Assembly (NCBI RefSeq): GCF_900101175.1
Contig: NZ_FNFQ01000001.1
Span: forward strand, 124,001 to 188,000
Length of the DNA stretch: 64,000 nucleotides
Direction: 5' to 3'
From: Stenotrophomonas pavanii
GTDB lineage: Bacteria > Pseudomonadota > Gammaproteobacteria > Xanthomonadales > Xanthomonadaceae
Positions within the stretch are counted from its first letter, which is position 1. Every line of letters starts with the position of its first letter. Under the pieces are notes generated by a model that saw only the letters and a list, made by a program, of their open reading frames with translations, was not told where the DNA came from and searched no databases. Below, piece by piece: positions 1 through 8,981 of the stretch. Made by a program: the position numbers and the translations under genes.

Positions 1-1176
1 CAGCGAGCGGTTGAGCTGTGACAGCGCGATCACCGGTACGTTCAGTTCCTTGGCCAGGCCCTTCAACGAACGCGAGATTTCCGAGATCTCGGTGGCGCGG
101 TTTTCGCTGTTGCCCGGCACGCTCATCAGCTGCAGGTAGTCGATCACGATCAGGCCGAGATCATGCTCGCGCTTCAGGCGGCGGCACTTGGAGCGCAGCA
201 CTTCCGGCGACACGCCCGGCGTATCGTCGATGAAGATCTTGGTTTCCTTCAGCATCTTGATCGCGCTGGTGACGCGGCTCCAGTCCTCGTCTTCCAGCTG
301 GCCGGTACGCAGGCGCTGCGCGTTGATGCGGCCGTTGGAGGAAATCAGGCGCATCGCCAGCTGCGATGCCGACATTTCCATCGAGAACACCGCCACGCCC
401 TTCTTCGACTTGATCGCCGCGTACTCGGCGATGTTCAGTGCGAAAGTGGTCTTGCCCATGGCCGGGCGTGCCGCGAGGATGATCAGGTCGGTCGGCTGCA
501 GGCCGGCGGTCATCGCATCGAAATCAGTGTAGCCGGTCGGCAGGCCGGTGATGTTGCCGCCGTTCTCGAAGCGGTTGCGCAGTTCCTCGAACGCATCCTT
601 CAGCGCACCGGGCATGGCCACGAAATCGGTACGGCCACGCGCGCCCTGTTCGGCAATGGCAAACACGCTCTTTTCCGCCGAGGCCAGCAGCTCGCTGCTG
701 TCGCGGCCTTCGGGCTGGAAGCCATCGTTGACGATATCGGTGCCGACCTGGATCAGCTGCCGCAGCACCGCCTTGTCACGCACGATCTCGGCATAGGCCA
801 CGATGTTGGCGGCCGACGGCGTGGTGCTGGCCAGCTCGATCAGGTAGGCACCATCACCCACCAGTTCCATCTTGCCCTGCGACTCGAACCACTCGCCCAG
901 CGTCACCGCATCGAACGGACGCTCGCGCTCGGACAGCTCGCGGATCGCGCGATAGATCATCTGGTGGTCGCGGCGGTAGAAATCGCCCTCGGTCAGCTGG
1001 TCATTGACCCGGTCGTAGGCCTCGGGCGCCAGCATCAGGCCGCCCAGCACCGCCTGCTCGGCTTCCACCGAATGCGGCGGTACCCGCAACTGGTCGATGC
1101 GCGACTCGTCGCGATCGCGATCGAAGCCATCACCGCGCTCTCTGCGGTTGGAACGGAAGCCGGGACGAGCGGACAT
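1..1176 (-). CDS. dnaB: Replicative DNA helicase DnaB, C-terminus cut by window edge
   Basis: Hexameric replicative helicase that unwinds DNA at the fork in the cytoplasm. The 392 codons visible begin at ATG 1176 with a charged, low-complexity leader of about 25 residues, then the N-terminal DnaB domain (PPHSVEAEQAVLGG, residues about 34-47) and the RecA-like domain. The Walker A motif ARPAMGKTTF lies near residue 240 and the Walker B region VIDYLQLM near residue 345. Family members are about 460-480 residues, so roughly 80 are lost beyond position 1. No intein is seen in the visible part, although Walker A is a common insertion site. Identification is secure; only the 3' end is missing. Confidence 0.97.
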   Translation of the reverse strand, partial: MSARPGFRSNRRERGDGFDRDRDESRIDQLRVPPHSVEAEQAVLGGLMLAPEAYDRVNDQLTEGDFYRRDHQMIYRAIRELSERERPFDAVTLGEWFESQGKMELVGDGAYLIELASTTPSAANIVAYAEIVRDKAVLRQLIQVGTDIVNDGFQPEGRDSSELLASAEKSVFAIAEQGARGRTDFVAMPGALKDAFEELRNRFENGGNITGLPTGYTDFDAMTAGLQPTDLIILAARPAMGKTTFALNIAEYAAIKSKKGVAVFSMEMSASQLAMRLISSNGRINAQRLRTGQLEDEDWSRVTSAIKMLKETKIFIDDTPGVSPEVLRSKCRRLKREHDLGLIVIDYLQLMSVPGNSENRATEISEISRSLKGLAKELNVPVIALSQLNRSL

Positions 1177-1378
1177 GCTGCGGTGTTTCCTGCAAAAGTG
1201 GGCCAGACGAGTGTAGGCATGCGCCGACCCCGGCGACCATGGACAAGCCTGTGGATAAGCCGTGGAGAAACGGGGGATATCCGCCGGCGCCTGGCCAGAC
1301 TGGCGTGGGGGCGTCGCACTGCCTGCGACGGGCGCCCTTGCGGCACCCGAGCGGGACATTATCGCAGATCAACGTCCC

Positions 1379-1417
1379 GGGGTCGGAGCCCGTCGCTGCG
1401 CGTCAGGATCCGACCCC
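1379..1417. repeat. GGGTCGGA-type palindromic repeat
   Basis: The inverted repeat has arms GGGGTCGGAGCC and GGATCCGACCCC, with an imperfect centre. It lies between the reductase gene and dnaB. The same outer arms recur at 19024-19060, 19074-19112 and 27602-27627, so this is a dispersed family rather than a local accident. Its outermost bases differ from the GTAG-headed SMAG elements. Confidence 0.7.
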
Positions 1418-1444
1418 CAGGCGCGGCCGGGTCGTCCGCAGGCG

Positions 1445-2005
1445 TCAATCGCCCTTGACGTGCACTGCGATCAGCGCCAGGAAGCGGTCAACATAGCCCT
1501 GCAGGAACTTCTGCGTGCCTTCGTTGTGGATCGTGCCGTCGGCATCGATCAGGCCGTCCTTGAAGTGGATGAAGGCCTCGGGCTGGCCAAGCACGTGCAT
1601 GTCCAGGAAGGCCAGGCTGTTGCGCAGGTGCTGCTGGGCCACGGCGGTGCCGATCTGGCCGATGGATGCACCGATCACCGCCGCCGGCTTGCCGGCAAAC
1701 GCGCTGTCGCCATAGGGGCGCGATCCGATATCGATGGCGTTCTTGAGCACGCCGGGCACCGACCGGTTGTACTCGGGCGTCACGAACAGCACCGCGTCGG
1801 CAGCGCGCACCTGATCCTTGAGCCGGGTGCCCTGCGGCGGATAGTCGGCGTCGAAATCCTGGTCGTACAACGGCAGGTCACCGATCTGCACGTACTGGAA
1901 GCGCGCGCGGTCACCGGCGAGCTTTTCCAGCGCATGGGCCAGCTTGCGGTTGCAGGAGTCCTTGCGCAGGCTGCCGACGAACACGGCGATGGTGGGGGTG
2001 GACAT
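1445..2005 (-). CDS. NAD(P)H-dependent FMN reductase (ChrR/YieF-like)
   Basis: A 186-residue flavodoxin-fold reductase that would transfer two electrons from NAD(P)H through FMN to quinones, azo dyes or metal oxyanions such as chromate. The phosphate-binding loop GSLRKDSCNRKLA sits at residues 11-23. The family signature PEYNRSVPGVLKNAID at about residues 78-93 contributes to the flavin site and dimer interface. AGGAGA lies about 9 bases before ATG 2005. The gene follows asnB by 66 bases on the same strand and may be read through from it. The physiological acceptor cannot be told from sequence, so chromate reductase is only a family-level name. Confidence 0.88.
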   Translation of the reverse strand: MSTPTIAVFVGSLRKDSCNRKLAHALEKLAGDRARFQYVQIGDLPLYDQDFDADYPPQGTRLKDQVRAADAVLFVTPEYNRSVPGVLKNAIDIGSRPYGDSAFAGKPAAVIGASIGQIGTAVAQQHLRNSLAFLDMHVLGQPEAFIHFKDGLIDADGTIHNEGTQKFLQGYVDRFLALIAVHVKGD

Positions 2006-2071
2006 CGGGACATTCTCCTCACGGTGCGGAACGCCCAGCCTAGCCCCCGGGCACGTGCGGGCCGGTGAAGA

Positions 2072-4015
2072 TCAGCGCCCCGCAATGCCTGCGCGCACGT
2101 CGCGCCAATGCGCCTGCCAGGCCTGGAACATCAGCACGTTCCACAGATGGGTATGCCACTTGCGCTGCCCCGCCAGGAACTGCTGCCACAGTGGCTGCAC
2201 CGCCGCCGCCGACAACACGCCTTCGCGCTCCAGCCGCGACGGCTGCAGCAGGTCCTCGGCCCACGGGCGCAGGTCGCCCTTCAGCCAGTCGCTGACCGGT
2301 GCGCCGAAGCCACGCTTGGGGCGGTGCACCATCGAATGCGGCACATAGCGCCCCAGCACGCGCTTGAGCAGCACCTTGCTGGTCGTCTCGCTGCGCTTGA
2401 AGCCCAGTGGCAGCGACCAGGCGAACTCGGCCACGCGCCAGTCCAGCAGTGGCGCGCGCGCCTCCAGGCTGACCGCCATCGAGGTACGGTCGACCTTGCA
2501 CAACAGGTCGTCCGGCAGGTAGGTCACGAAATCGGCCAGCATCATTGCATCGGCCGGCGTACCCGCGCCGTGCAGCGGATCGGCCAGGTCGTAGAAGCTG
2601 CCGGCCGCCTGCGCACCGGGTACCGCCGCCGCCGGGTCGCGCCAGCGCGAAATACGGTTGCGGTAGACGTCGCCGATGCCACGCGCACCGGTCTCGGCCA
2701 GCAGCGCGGCCAGGCCGCCGGTCCGCGAGGCCTCGCCCTGCTGCTGCGCGCGTGCCCCCATCCAGCGCCGCAGCGGCCCCGGCACGCGGCCGAGCATCTG
2801 CCAGTTGCGCAGCGCGCGTACATAGCGGGTGTAGCCGAAGAAAAGCTCATCGCCACCGTCGCCGGACAGCGCCACGGTCACCCCCTGCCGCGCCAGCCGG
2901 GCGACCAGCGCAGTCGGCACCTGCGAAGCGTCGGCGAAAGGTTCATCGAACATCGATGGCAACTGCGGCACCACCGCCAGGGCGTCGGCGCCGCTGACGT
3001 ACAGCTCGGTGTGATCGCAGCCCAGGTGGGTGGCCAGTTCGCGGGCAAGCGGTGCCTCATCGTGCCCCGAACCGGTGAAGCCGATGCTGAAGCTGTGCAC
3101 CGGCTGCCCGCTCTGCGCCTGCATCAGCGCCGCCACCAGCGATGAGTCGGTGCCGCCGGACAGGAACACGCCGACCGGCACGTCGGCCACCATGCGCAGC
3201 GCCACCGCGTCGCGCAGCAATGCGTCCAGCTGTTCCTCGGCCTCCTCGATGCGGCCCTGGAACGGTGCGGCCAGCGCGGCCTGCATGCGCGCACGCGCGT
3301 CCCAGTACGGGCGCTGCGCCTGCTCCGGGCGATGTGCGGCGGCCCCTGCAGCGACAGCGGCCGCGTCCAGGCGCAGCACGCGGCCCGGCATCAGCTTGTA
3401 GCAGCGCTGGTGGATGCTGTGCGGCGCCGGGATGTAGTCCAGCCGCAGCAGCAGGGTCAATGCATCGCGATCGATGTCGTTGTCGAACGCCGGGTGCTGC
3501 CACAACGCCTTCAGTTCCGAGCCGAACACCAGCGTGTCGCCGGCCCAGCCGTAATACAGGGGCTTCTTGCCGACGCGGTCGCGCGCCAGCCACAGGCAAT
3601 GCTGCTGGCGGTCCCACAGCGCGATGGCGAACATGCCGTTGCAGCGCTGCAGCGTGTCTTCCACGCCCCACTGCAGGATCGCCGCCAGCAGCACTTCGGT
3701 ATCGGAGTGGCCGCGGAAGGTGTGCCCCAGCGGTTCCAGCTGTTCACGCAGGGCGGCGAAGTTGTAGACCTCGCCGTTGTACGCCATCACGTAGCGGCCG
3801 TCGGCCGAGGCCATCGGCTGGTGGCCCAGCGGGGACAGGTCGAGGATGCTCAGCCGGCGATGCGCCAGCGCAATGCCGGCCTCGGCATCGACCCAGCTGC
3901 CGCCATCGTCCGGCCCGCGGTGGTGCAGCGCCTGGCCCATGGCCAGGGCCTGCGCCTGCAGTACCTCGGCCGACGCCAGCGGCGCCGGCAACAACATTCC
4001 CGCCAATCCACACAT
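2072..4015 (-). CDS. asnB: Asparagine synthetase B-type, glutamine-hydrolysing
   Basis: A 647-residue class II glutamine amidotransferase/synthetase that uses ATP and glutamine-derived ammonia to amidate aspartate or a related carboxylate. The nucleophile Cys2 (MCGLAG), HRGPDDGG, YNGEVYNF and SDTEVLLAAI mark the glutaminase half. LSGGTDSSLVAALM is the PP-loop of the synthetase half, and GDGGDELFFGYTRY follows. Only 3 bases separate its start from the stop of the upstream E1 dehydrogenase gene, so the two are very likely translated from one mRNA. That partnership is unusual for plain asparagine synthesis, and a dedicated amidation substrate is possible. Enzyme class is certain; substrate is inferred. 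Confidence 0.9.
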   Translation of the reverse strand: MCGLAGMLLPAPLASAEVLQAQALAMGQALHHRGPDDGGSWVDAEAGIALAHRRLSILDLSPLGHQPMASADGRYVMAYNGEVYNFAALREQLEPLGHTFRGHSDTEVLLAAILQWGVEDTLQRCNGMFAIALWDRQQHCLWLARDRVGKKPLYYGWAGDTLVFGSELKALWQHPAFDNDIDRDALTLLLRLDYIPAPHSIHQRCYKLMPGRVLRLDAAAVAAGAAAHRPEQAQRPYWDARARMQAALAAPFQGRIEEAEEQLDALLRDAVALRMVADVPVGVFLSGGTDSSLVAALMQAQSGQPVHSFSIGFTGSGHDEAPLARELATHLGCDHTELYVSGADALAVVPQLPSMFDEPFADASQVPTALVARLARQGVTVALSGDGGDELFFGYTRYVRALRNWQMLGRVPGPLRRWMGARAQQQGEASRTGGLAALLAETGARGIGDVYRNRISRWRDPAAAVPGAQAAGSFYDLADPLHGAGTPADAMMLADFVTYLPDDLLCKVDRTSMAVSLEARAPLLDWRVAEFAWSLPLGFKRSETTSKVLLKRVLGRYVPHSMVHRPKRGFGAPVSDWLKGDLRPWAEDLLQPSRLEREGVLSAAAVQPLWQQFLAGQRKWHTHLWNVLMFQAWQAHWRDVRAGIAGR

Positions 4016-4018
4016 GCA

Positions 4019-6298
4019 TCAGGGTTCCTGCGCCAGGTCGAGGGCGGCGCCAATCACCGCATTGTCGCTTGGAAGCCCAAACATTGCTGCCCCCGCCAGC
4101 GGCGTGTAGGTGTCGGCGCCACAGACCCGGCGCAGCGGCAGGTGACCCAAGCCGGCCTCGACCAGCGCCGTGACCACGCCCTCACCCACTCCGCCGCTGT
4201 GGCGGCCTTCGTCCAGCACCAGCACCCGCCGCGCGCTGGCGGCCTGGGCGGCGATGAAGCCGGCATCCAGCGGTACCAGCCAGCGCAGGTCGACCACCCG
4301 CACCTGCCAGCCCAGCTGCTGCTCGATGGCCCGCGCCGCGCGCAACGCCATCGGCACGCCATTGCCATAGGTGTAGATCACCAGATCTCCGGCCTCGGGT
4401 GCGTAGACCCGGCCCTCGCCCAGCACCAGCGCCCGGCCCTGTGCCGGGTAGTCGAACAGCCACTGGCCATCCCCCGCTTCGTACAGGTCCTTGCTCATGT
4501 ACAACGCGATCGGCTCCAGGAATACCGCCACGCGCCCATCCACCCGCGCCAGTGCGGCCAGCGTGCGCAGCATCATCACCGCGTCGTCGCCGCGCGAGGG
4601 GCAGCCCACCACCAGGCCGGGAATGTCGCGCAGCGCGGTGACCGAGTTGTCATTGTGGAAGTGGCCACCGAAGCCCTTCTGGTAGCCCAGTCCGGCCACC
4701 CGCACCAGCATCGGGTTGCGGAACTGGTCGTTGGAGAAGAACTGCAGCGAACACGCTTCGCCGCGCACCTGGTCGATGGCGTTGTGCAGATAGGCCAGGT
4801 ACTGGATCTCCGGAATCGGCAGCATGCCCAGGTTGGCCAGGCCCTGCGCCATGCCCAGGATCATGGTCTCGTCCAGCAGGGTGTTGAACACCCGGCGTGG
4901 GCCGAAGCGGCGCAGCAGATCCTTGGTGACGGTGTAGACACCGCCCTTCTGCGCGACGTCCTCACCGAACAGCAGGCTCTGCGGATACTTCGCCAGCAGC
5001 TCCTGCAGGCCGTGGTTGATCTGGACCGCGAGGTGGCGTGGCGGCTGCCGTTCGGGCAGGGCCTGCGCACCGCCATACAGCGCTTCGCGCGTCGCCGCTG
5101 GCACCTCGCGCCGCGCTTCGGCCTGCACCGCAGCCGGCGTGTACGGCGCAAGCGGCGCCATCACCGCCTGCAGCGACTGCAGCTTCGGCCGTCCTTCGGC
5201 CTCGGCGGCGGCGGCCATGCAGCGCGCACGCATCGTCTCGTAGGCGGTCTCGACGGCTGCCGCATCCATCCAGCCCGATTCCAGCGCGATCTGCGCCGAG
5301 CGCAGCAGCGGATCCTGCGCCTCGGCCGCGCACAGCTCCGGCAACGGGCGCCATTCCACTTCGAAGTCGGTGCCGGCGTGGCCCATCAGGCGCGTGGTGC
5401 GCAGATGCAGGAAGGTCGGCCGCCGGGTGCGCCGGCAATGGTCCACCGCGGCCTGCACCTGGGCATGCCCCACGGCCAGGTCAAGGCCATCGGCGAAGAA
5501 GTAGTCCAGCCCCGGCTGCCGGCCGAAACGCTCGGCGATCCAGCCCTCCGGCGTCTTCACCGAAATGCCCAGGCCGTTGTCCTCGCAGACGAACAGGACC
5601 GGCGCCGGCAGCGCCTGGTAGGCCGCCCACATCGCGGTGTTGAACGCGGTCTGCGCGCTGGCATGGTTGGCCGAGGCATCCCCGAACGAGCACAGCACGA
5701 TGCTGTCGGCCGGAATGGGAAGCGCCTGGCCCAGTCGCTTGCCACTCTCGAGGGCCAGTGCGGTGCCCAGCGCCTTGGGCAGGTGCGAAGCGATGGTCGA
5801 GGTCTGCGGCAGCACCCACAGCGGCTTGCTGCCCCACACCTTGTGCCGGCCCCCGCTGGCCGGATCGTCGGCGCTGGCGGCGAACGAAAGCGCGGCATCG
5901 CGCAACGGGTCGATGCCCGGCACCTGGCGCGAACGCTCGGCCATGAAGGCACCGGAGCGATAGTGCAGGAACGCCGGGTCGGTATGCCGGCAGGCCCGCG
6001 CCAGCAGCGCGTTGCCTTCATGGCCGGACGAACCGATGGTGTAGAAGACCTTGTTCTGCACGCGCAGGACGCGGGCCATCAGGTCCAGCTGGCGGCTGGC
6101 CAGCTGCGAATCGAACAGTTCGCCGAACGCCGAGGCGCTGAGCGTGCTGCCCGGCAGGATCGGCGCGTCCGGCGCAGGGCGCGCGCGCGCGGTACCCCGC
6201 CAACCACGCACCGCCTCGAGGAAATTGGCGTCGCACACCTCGGCGCGGTTGAGCACGCGCATGCGCGCGGGAATCGGATCCGGGACCACAGCAAACAT
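4019..6298 (-). CDS. Fused alpha/beta E1 component of a 2-oxoacid dehydrogenase (ThDP-dependent)
   Basis: A 759-residue thiamine-diphosphate enzyme with E1 alpha-like (about residues 50-380) and E1 beta-like (about 420-755) halves in one chain, resembling branched-chain or pyruvate E1 proteins that decarboxylate 2-oxoacids. The alpha half has the cofactor motif beginning GDASANHASAQTAFNTA and ending CEDNGLGIS. The beta half has LFGEDVAQKGGVYTVTK and the HNDNSVTALRDIPG region. GGAGGG is 8 bases before ATG 6298, favouring this start over an ATG 27 bases upstream. No E2 or E3 gene is adjacent, so it may borrow a remote complex or act without one. It is followed after 3 bases by asnB. Confidence 0.85.
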   Translation of the reverse strand: MFAVVPDPIPARMRVLNRAEVCDANFLEAVRGWRGTARARPAPDAPILPGSTLSASAFGELFDSQLASRQLDLMARVLRVQNKVFYTIGSSGHEGNALLARACRHTDPAFLHYRSGAFMAERSRQVPGIDPLRDAALSFAASADDPASGGRHKVWGSKPLWVLPQTSTIASHLPKALGTALALESGKRLGQALPIPADSIVLCSFGDASANHASAQTAFNTAMWAAYQALPAPVLFVCEDNGLGISVKTPEGWIAERFGRQPGLDYFFADGLDLAVGHAQVQAAVDHCRRTRRPTFLHLRTTRLMGHAGTDFEVEWRPLPELCAAEAQDPLLRSAQIALESGWMDAAAVETAYETMRARCMAAAAEAEGRPKLQSLQAVMAPLAPYTPAAVQAEARREVPAATREALYGGAQALPERQPPRHLAVQINHGLQELLAKYPQSLLFGEDVAQKGGVYTVTKDLLRRFGPRRVFNTLLDETMILGMAQGLANLGMLPIPEIQYLAYLHNAIDQVRGEACSLQFFSNDQFRNPMLVRVAGLGYQKGFGGHFHNDNSVTALRDIPGLVVGCPSRGDDAVMMLRTLAALARVDGRVAVFLEPIALYMSKDLYEAGDGQWLFDYPAQGRALVLGEGRVYAPEAGDLVIYTYGNGVPMALRAARAIEQQLGWQVRVVDLRWLVPLDAGFIAAQAASARRVLVLDEGRHSGGVGEGVVTALVEAGLGHLPLRRVCGADTYTPLAGAAMFGLPSDNAVIGAALDLAQEP

Positions 6299-6326
6299 CG
6301 AACACCCTCCGTGTCGTTGTTGCATT

Positions 6327-6349
6327 CCGCCGGGCGTGCCCGGCGCTAC
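6327..6349 (-). repeat. SMAG-like GTAG palindrome (variant)
   Basis: Read on the minus strand this is GTAG followed by the near-palindrome CGCCGGGCACGCCCGGCGG. It is a GTAG-headed REP element with a stem different from the commoner GTAGTGCCGGC form. It lies between the GST and E1 genes, only about 20 bases ahead of the E1 ribosome-binding site. Confidence 0.65.
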
Positions 6350-6359
6350 GCTGCGGGCA

Positions 6360-7016
6360 TCACGCGGCCTCGAATCGCGCGCGTACCTCGGCGGTCACCG
6401 CCGGCATCGGCAGGAAGCGGGGTTGCCCACGCACCCGCTGCAGCCAGGCGCGCACCTCGGGGAAAGGCTCCAGGCTGATGCCGCCCTCGCCTGCCACATC
6501 GGTGTAGGCGAACAGCGCGATATCGGCAATGCCGTAGCCGCTGCCGGTGAACCAGCGTGCCTGGCGCAGGTGCTGTTCCATCACCGCCAGCGCGCTGGCG
6601 GCACGTTCGTGCAACCGTGGCAGTTCGGCGCGGCGCGGTGAATCCGCCGGGGTCCAGCCTCGGATGAAACGCGCTACTGCGACGCACGGCTCGTGCGTGT
6701 ACTGCTCGAAGAACATCCAGCTCAGCGCCTGTGCGCGCTCCCATCCATCGCTGGGCAGGTAGGGCGTGCCTTCGGCCAGCCAGAACAGGATCGCATTGGA
6801 CTCGGTCAACACACGGCCATCGTCGCGGACGATCAGCGGCACCTTGGCATTGGGATTCAGCGCAAGGAACTCGGGGGTATGGGTCTGCCCATGGGCGCTG
6901 TCCACCTCGACCCAGCGGTAGCGGCTGCCGAGCTGCTCCAGCAGCAGGCGGACCTTGTGGCAATTGCCTGACACCGACATGCCGTGCACCGTCAACGGGA
7001 CCCGCTCTTCCACCAT
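6360..7016 (-). CDS. Glutathione S-transferase family protein
   Basis: A 218-residue cytosolic GST expected to conjugate glutathione to electrophiles or reduce organic peroxides. The N-terminal thioredoxin-like domain (about residues 7-83) contains SGNCHKVRLLLEQLG, the cis-proline segment AKVPLIV and the glutathione-binding ESNAILFWLAEG. The C-terminal helical domain follows. ATG 7016 is preceded by GAGGGAG. Upstream in-frame codons run through repeat DNA and are not part of the gene. It lies just upstream of the E1-asnB pair on the same strand, but a SMAG element intervenes. Substrate is unknown. Confidence 0.88.
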   Translation of the reverse strand: MVEERVPLTVHGMSVSGNCHKVRLLLEQLGSRYRWVEVDSAHGQTHTPEFLALNPNAKVPLIVRDDGRVLTESNAILFWLAEGTPYLPSDGWERAQALSWMFFEQYTHEPCVAVARFIRGWTPADSPRRAELPRLHERAASALAVMEQHLRQARWFTGSGYGIADIALFAYTDVAGEGGISLEPFPEVRAWLQRVRGQPRFLPMPAVTAEVRARFEAA

Positions 7017-7108
7017 TGCCTGCTCCCTCGTATCCGGCCGGCGGCCGGCTGCGTGCAGTCTGGCAAGCACGCCGATGAATGCCAAGCGCGGGTGCAGCAT
7101 GGCAACGC

Positions 7109-7293
7109 GGCAACGCTGCCCGCTGGCCGGCAACCTCGATGCAGCTGGTAGTGCCGGCCGCTGGCCGGCAACCTCGATGCAGCTGGTAGTGCCGGCCGCT
7201 GGCCGGCATCCTCGATGCAGTCGGTAGTGCCGGCCGCTGGCCGGCAACCTCGATGCAGCTGGATCCAAGCGATTGCCGGCCAGCGGCCGGCAC
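7109..7293. repeat. Tandem array of four 38-bp SMAG units plus one inverted unit
   Basis: Units start at 7109, 7147, 7185 and 7223 and abut exactly, each 38 bp. Every unit has a GTAGTGCCGGCCGCTGGCC stem and an AACCTCGATGCAGCT-type linker. The first unit is decayed in its GTAG head, and the third has TCCTCGATGCAGTC. An inverted copy of the stem (about 7273-7293) closes the array. It fills the space between the GNAT gene and the GST gene. REP elements are usually single or paired, so a head-to-tail array with a constant linker is notable. Confidence 0.92.
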
Positions 7294-7305
7294 GACCGGC
7301 CACGC

Positions 7306-7848
7306 TCAGCGCGCGCGTTGCCGCCACTGCTCGCGCGACTGCCCCCAGATCTGCATCGGCTTGTCGTTGTAGGGCGCGGGCAGCTCCCCCATGCGCAGCA
7401 GGGTGCTGCCCAGCTTTCGCGCCACCGCCCGCGAGTTGTCGTTGTTCTCGGCGATGGTGTGGATCACCTCATCCCACCCGAGCGTGTCGAACGCCCAGTC
7501 GATCGCCGCGACCGCCGCCTCCGGCGCGTAGCCCCTGCCCCAGCTGGCATGGCGGATGCCCCAGCCGACTTCGGTACCTGGCCAGTCCTGCGGCTGCCAC
7601 GGTCCCATCCGCCCGATCCATTCGCCACTGGCTTTCTCGATCACGCTGAACATCGAGAAGCCGAACAGCTGCCAGGCACCGGCCAGGCTGCAGAAACCGC
7701 GCCAGGCCACGGAGGGTGGCTGCACGCCGCCCAGGGTACGCATCGTGGCCTCGTCGGCGCAGAACGCCAGATACGGTTCGTAGTCTTCGCGCAGCAGCGG
7801 GCGCAGGATCAGCCGCTCGGTTTCGATGCGCAGGTCGAAGATGCTCAT
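7306..7848 (-). CDS. GNAT-family N-acetyltransferase (RimJ/RimL-like)
   Basis: A 180-residue acetyl-CoA-dependent acyltransferase. The opening TERLILRPLLREDYEPYLAF is typical of the RimJ/RimL/PaiA branch that acetylates N-termini or small amines. The acetyl-CoA loop is seen as GWGIRHASWGRGYAPEA at about residues 93-109, and TIAENNDNSRAVARKLG forms the conserved motif B. GGAG precedes ATG 7848, which fits the conserved beginning better than upstream in-frame codons. The downstream end abuts the 38-bp repeat array. The acceptor substrate cannot be predicted. Confidence 0.87.
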   Translation of the reverse strand: MSIFDLRIETERLILRPLLREDYEPYLAFCADEATMRTLGGVQPPSVAWRGFCSLAGAWQLFGFSMFSVIEKASGEWIGRMGPWQPQDWPGTEVGWGIRHASWGRGYAPEAAVAAIDWAFDTLGWDEVIHTIAENNDNSRAVARKLGSTLLRMGELPAPYNDKPMQIWGQSREQWRQRAR

Positions 7849-7972
7849 GCCGACTCCATGTCGAAGGGAACGTCCATGATGGTGGATTGCCCCGCCGTGC
7901 GGATGAACACCACCGGCTGCAACAGAACGGGCCGGCATGTGCCGGCCCGTCGGGTACTGCGGTTGCCTGGGA

Positions 7973-8818
7973 TTACTGGCGCGTCGCTGCGGCGGTGGCA
8001 CCGGCTGCGGCGGTCTGCGTGACCAGCTGACCATCGACCACGGGCAGGCGGTCGCTGGCTGGCTTGTTGTCCATGCGCACGGTCTTCTCGGCGCCGTCGT
8101 AGCGATAGGTCACGTTGTAGCCCTTCACCACATCATTGGTACCCATGGCGATGCGGCTGCCCGGCTTGCTGGCCATGCGCATGGTGCCGGTGGTGCCGTC
8201 CTCGTTGCGATAGGTCACGTTGTAACCGGTGACGCGGCTCGACTCGGAGGTTGCGGTTTCGGTGTGGCACTGGCGCTCGGTGCGATTGACCACGCGGCCG
8301 CCCACGTGGCGCTTGTCGATCTGGTTGCCGATGAAGCCACCGGCCACCGCACCGGCTGCGGTCGCGGCCTTCTTGCCGTTGCCGCCACCGACCTGGTTGC
8401 CGAGCAGGCCACCGACCACCGCGCCGACCACGGTGCCGCCGACGTTGCCATCACGTTCCGGCAGGCGTTCCTGCACCGTCACGTCCTGGCAGACCTCGTG
8501 CGGGGTCTGGGTGGTGGAGGTCTCGCGCACCGGATCGGTGCCGATCACGGTGGCATAGGCCTTCTGCTTCTCGGTGATCGGGTCGACCTTCAGCACGTCG
8601 GCGTACTCCAGCCCGCGCGGCGCGGACGGGGCCAGCGTGTCACCACGTGCGCCATCGTCGGTGGCGTTGCCATCGACCAGGCGCGACTCGCCATTGGGGG
8701 TTGCGGCGCTGATGGAATCGGGCGAGCGGTCGCCACTCTTCATGAAGGCGGCGGTGGCGATGCCACCGACCAGCAGCGCGCCCGCTGCGACCAGGACAGT
8801 TGTAGTTGTGCTTTTCAT
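7973..8818 (-). CDS. Glycine-zipper 2TM domain envelope protein
   Basis: A 281-residue exported or membrane-anchored protein with an N-terminal hydrophobic stretch (residues about 6-27). A glycine-zipper hairpin at residues about 133-175 (GGTVVGAVVGGLLGNQVGGG then AGAVAGGFIGNQID) resembles the SlyB and rickettsial 17-kDa antigen families. Two copies of a GYNVTYR repeat lie near residues 202 and 243, followed by matching basic segments, which suggests internal duplication. AAGGAG precedes ATG 8818. Relatives help maintain outer-membrane integrity, but the specific role here is not known. Confidence 0.8.
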   Translation of the reverse strand: MKSTTTTVLVAAGALLVGGIATAAFMKSGDRSPDSISAATPNGESRLVDGNATDDGARGDTLAPSAPRGLEYADVLKVDPITEKQKAYATVIGTDPVRETSTTQTPHEVCQDVTVQERLPERDGNVGGTVVGAVVGGLLGNQVGGGNGKKAATAAGAVAGGFIGNQIDKRHVGGRVVNRTERQCHTETATSESSRVTGYNVTYRNEDGTTGTMRMASKPGSRIAMGTNDVVKGYNVTYRYDGAEKTVRMDNKPASDRLPVVDGQLVTQTAAAGATAAATRQ

Positions 8819-8981
8819 GACCTGCTCCTTGCGGACCATCCGCAACGTTCTCGAGGCAGATTGCAGCACGCGCTGCCTGAACGGAATCTCCACATTTCCT
8901 GCTCATTCCTGTAACCCATTCAGCATCGGGAAATGCTGGGCCCGTGGTAGCGTTTGCATATTCCCCACGAGGATTCCCGCC

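Noticed and set aside
2072..4015. asnB as part of an O-antigen or exosortase cluster
   Set aside because: No glycosyltransferase, polymerase or exosortase gene is adjacent.
3332..6478. Uninterrupted 1048-codon plus-strand frame
   Set aside because: It is antisense to asnB and the E1 gene, has no family motifs and reflects GC-rich third-position bias.
7109..7293. Possible CRISPR array (regular 38-bp periodicity)
   Set aside because: The units abut with the same linker each time, so there are no unique spacers, and no cas genes are present. It is a tandem SMAG array.
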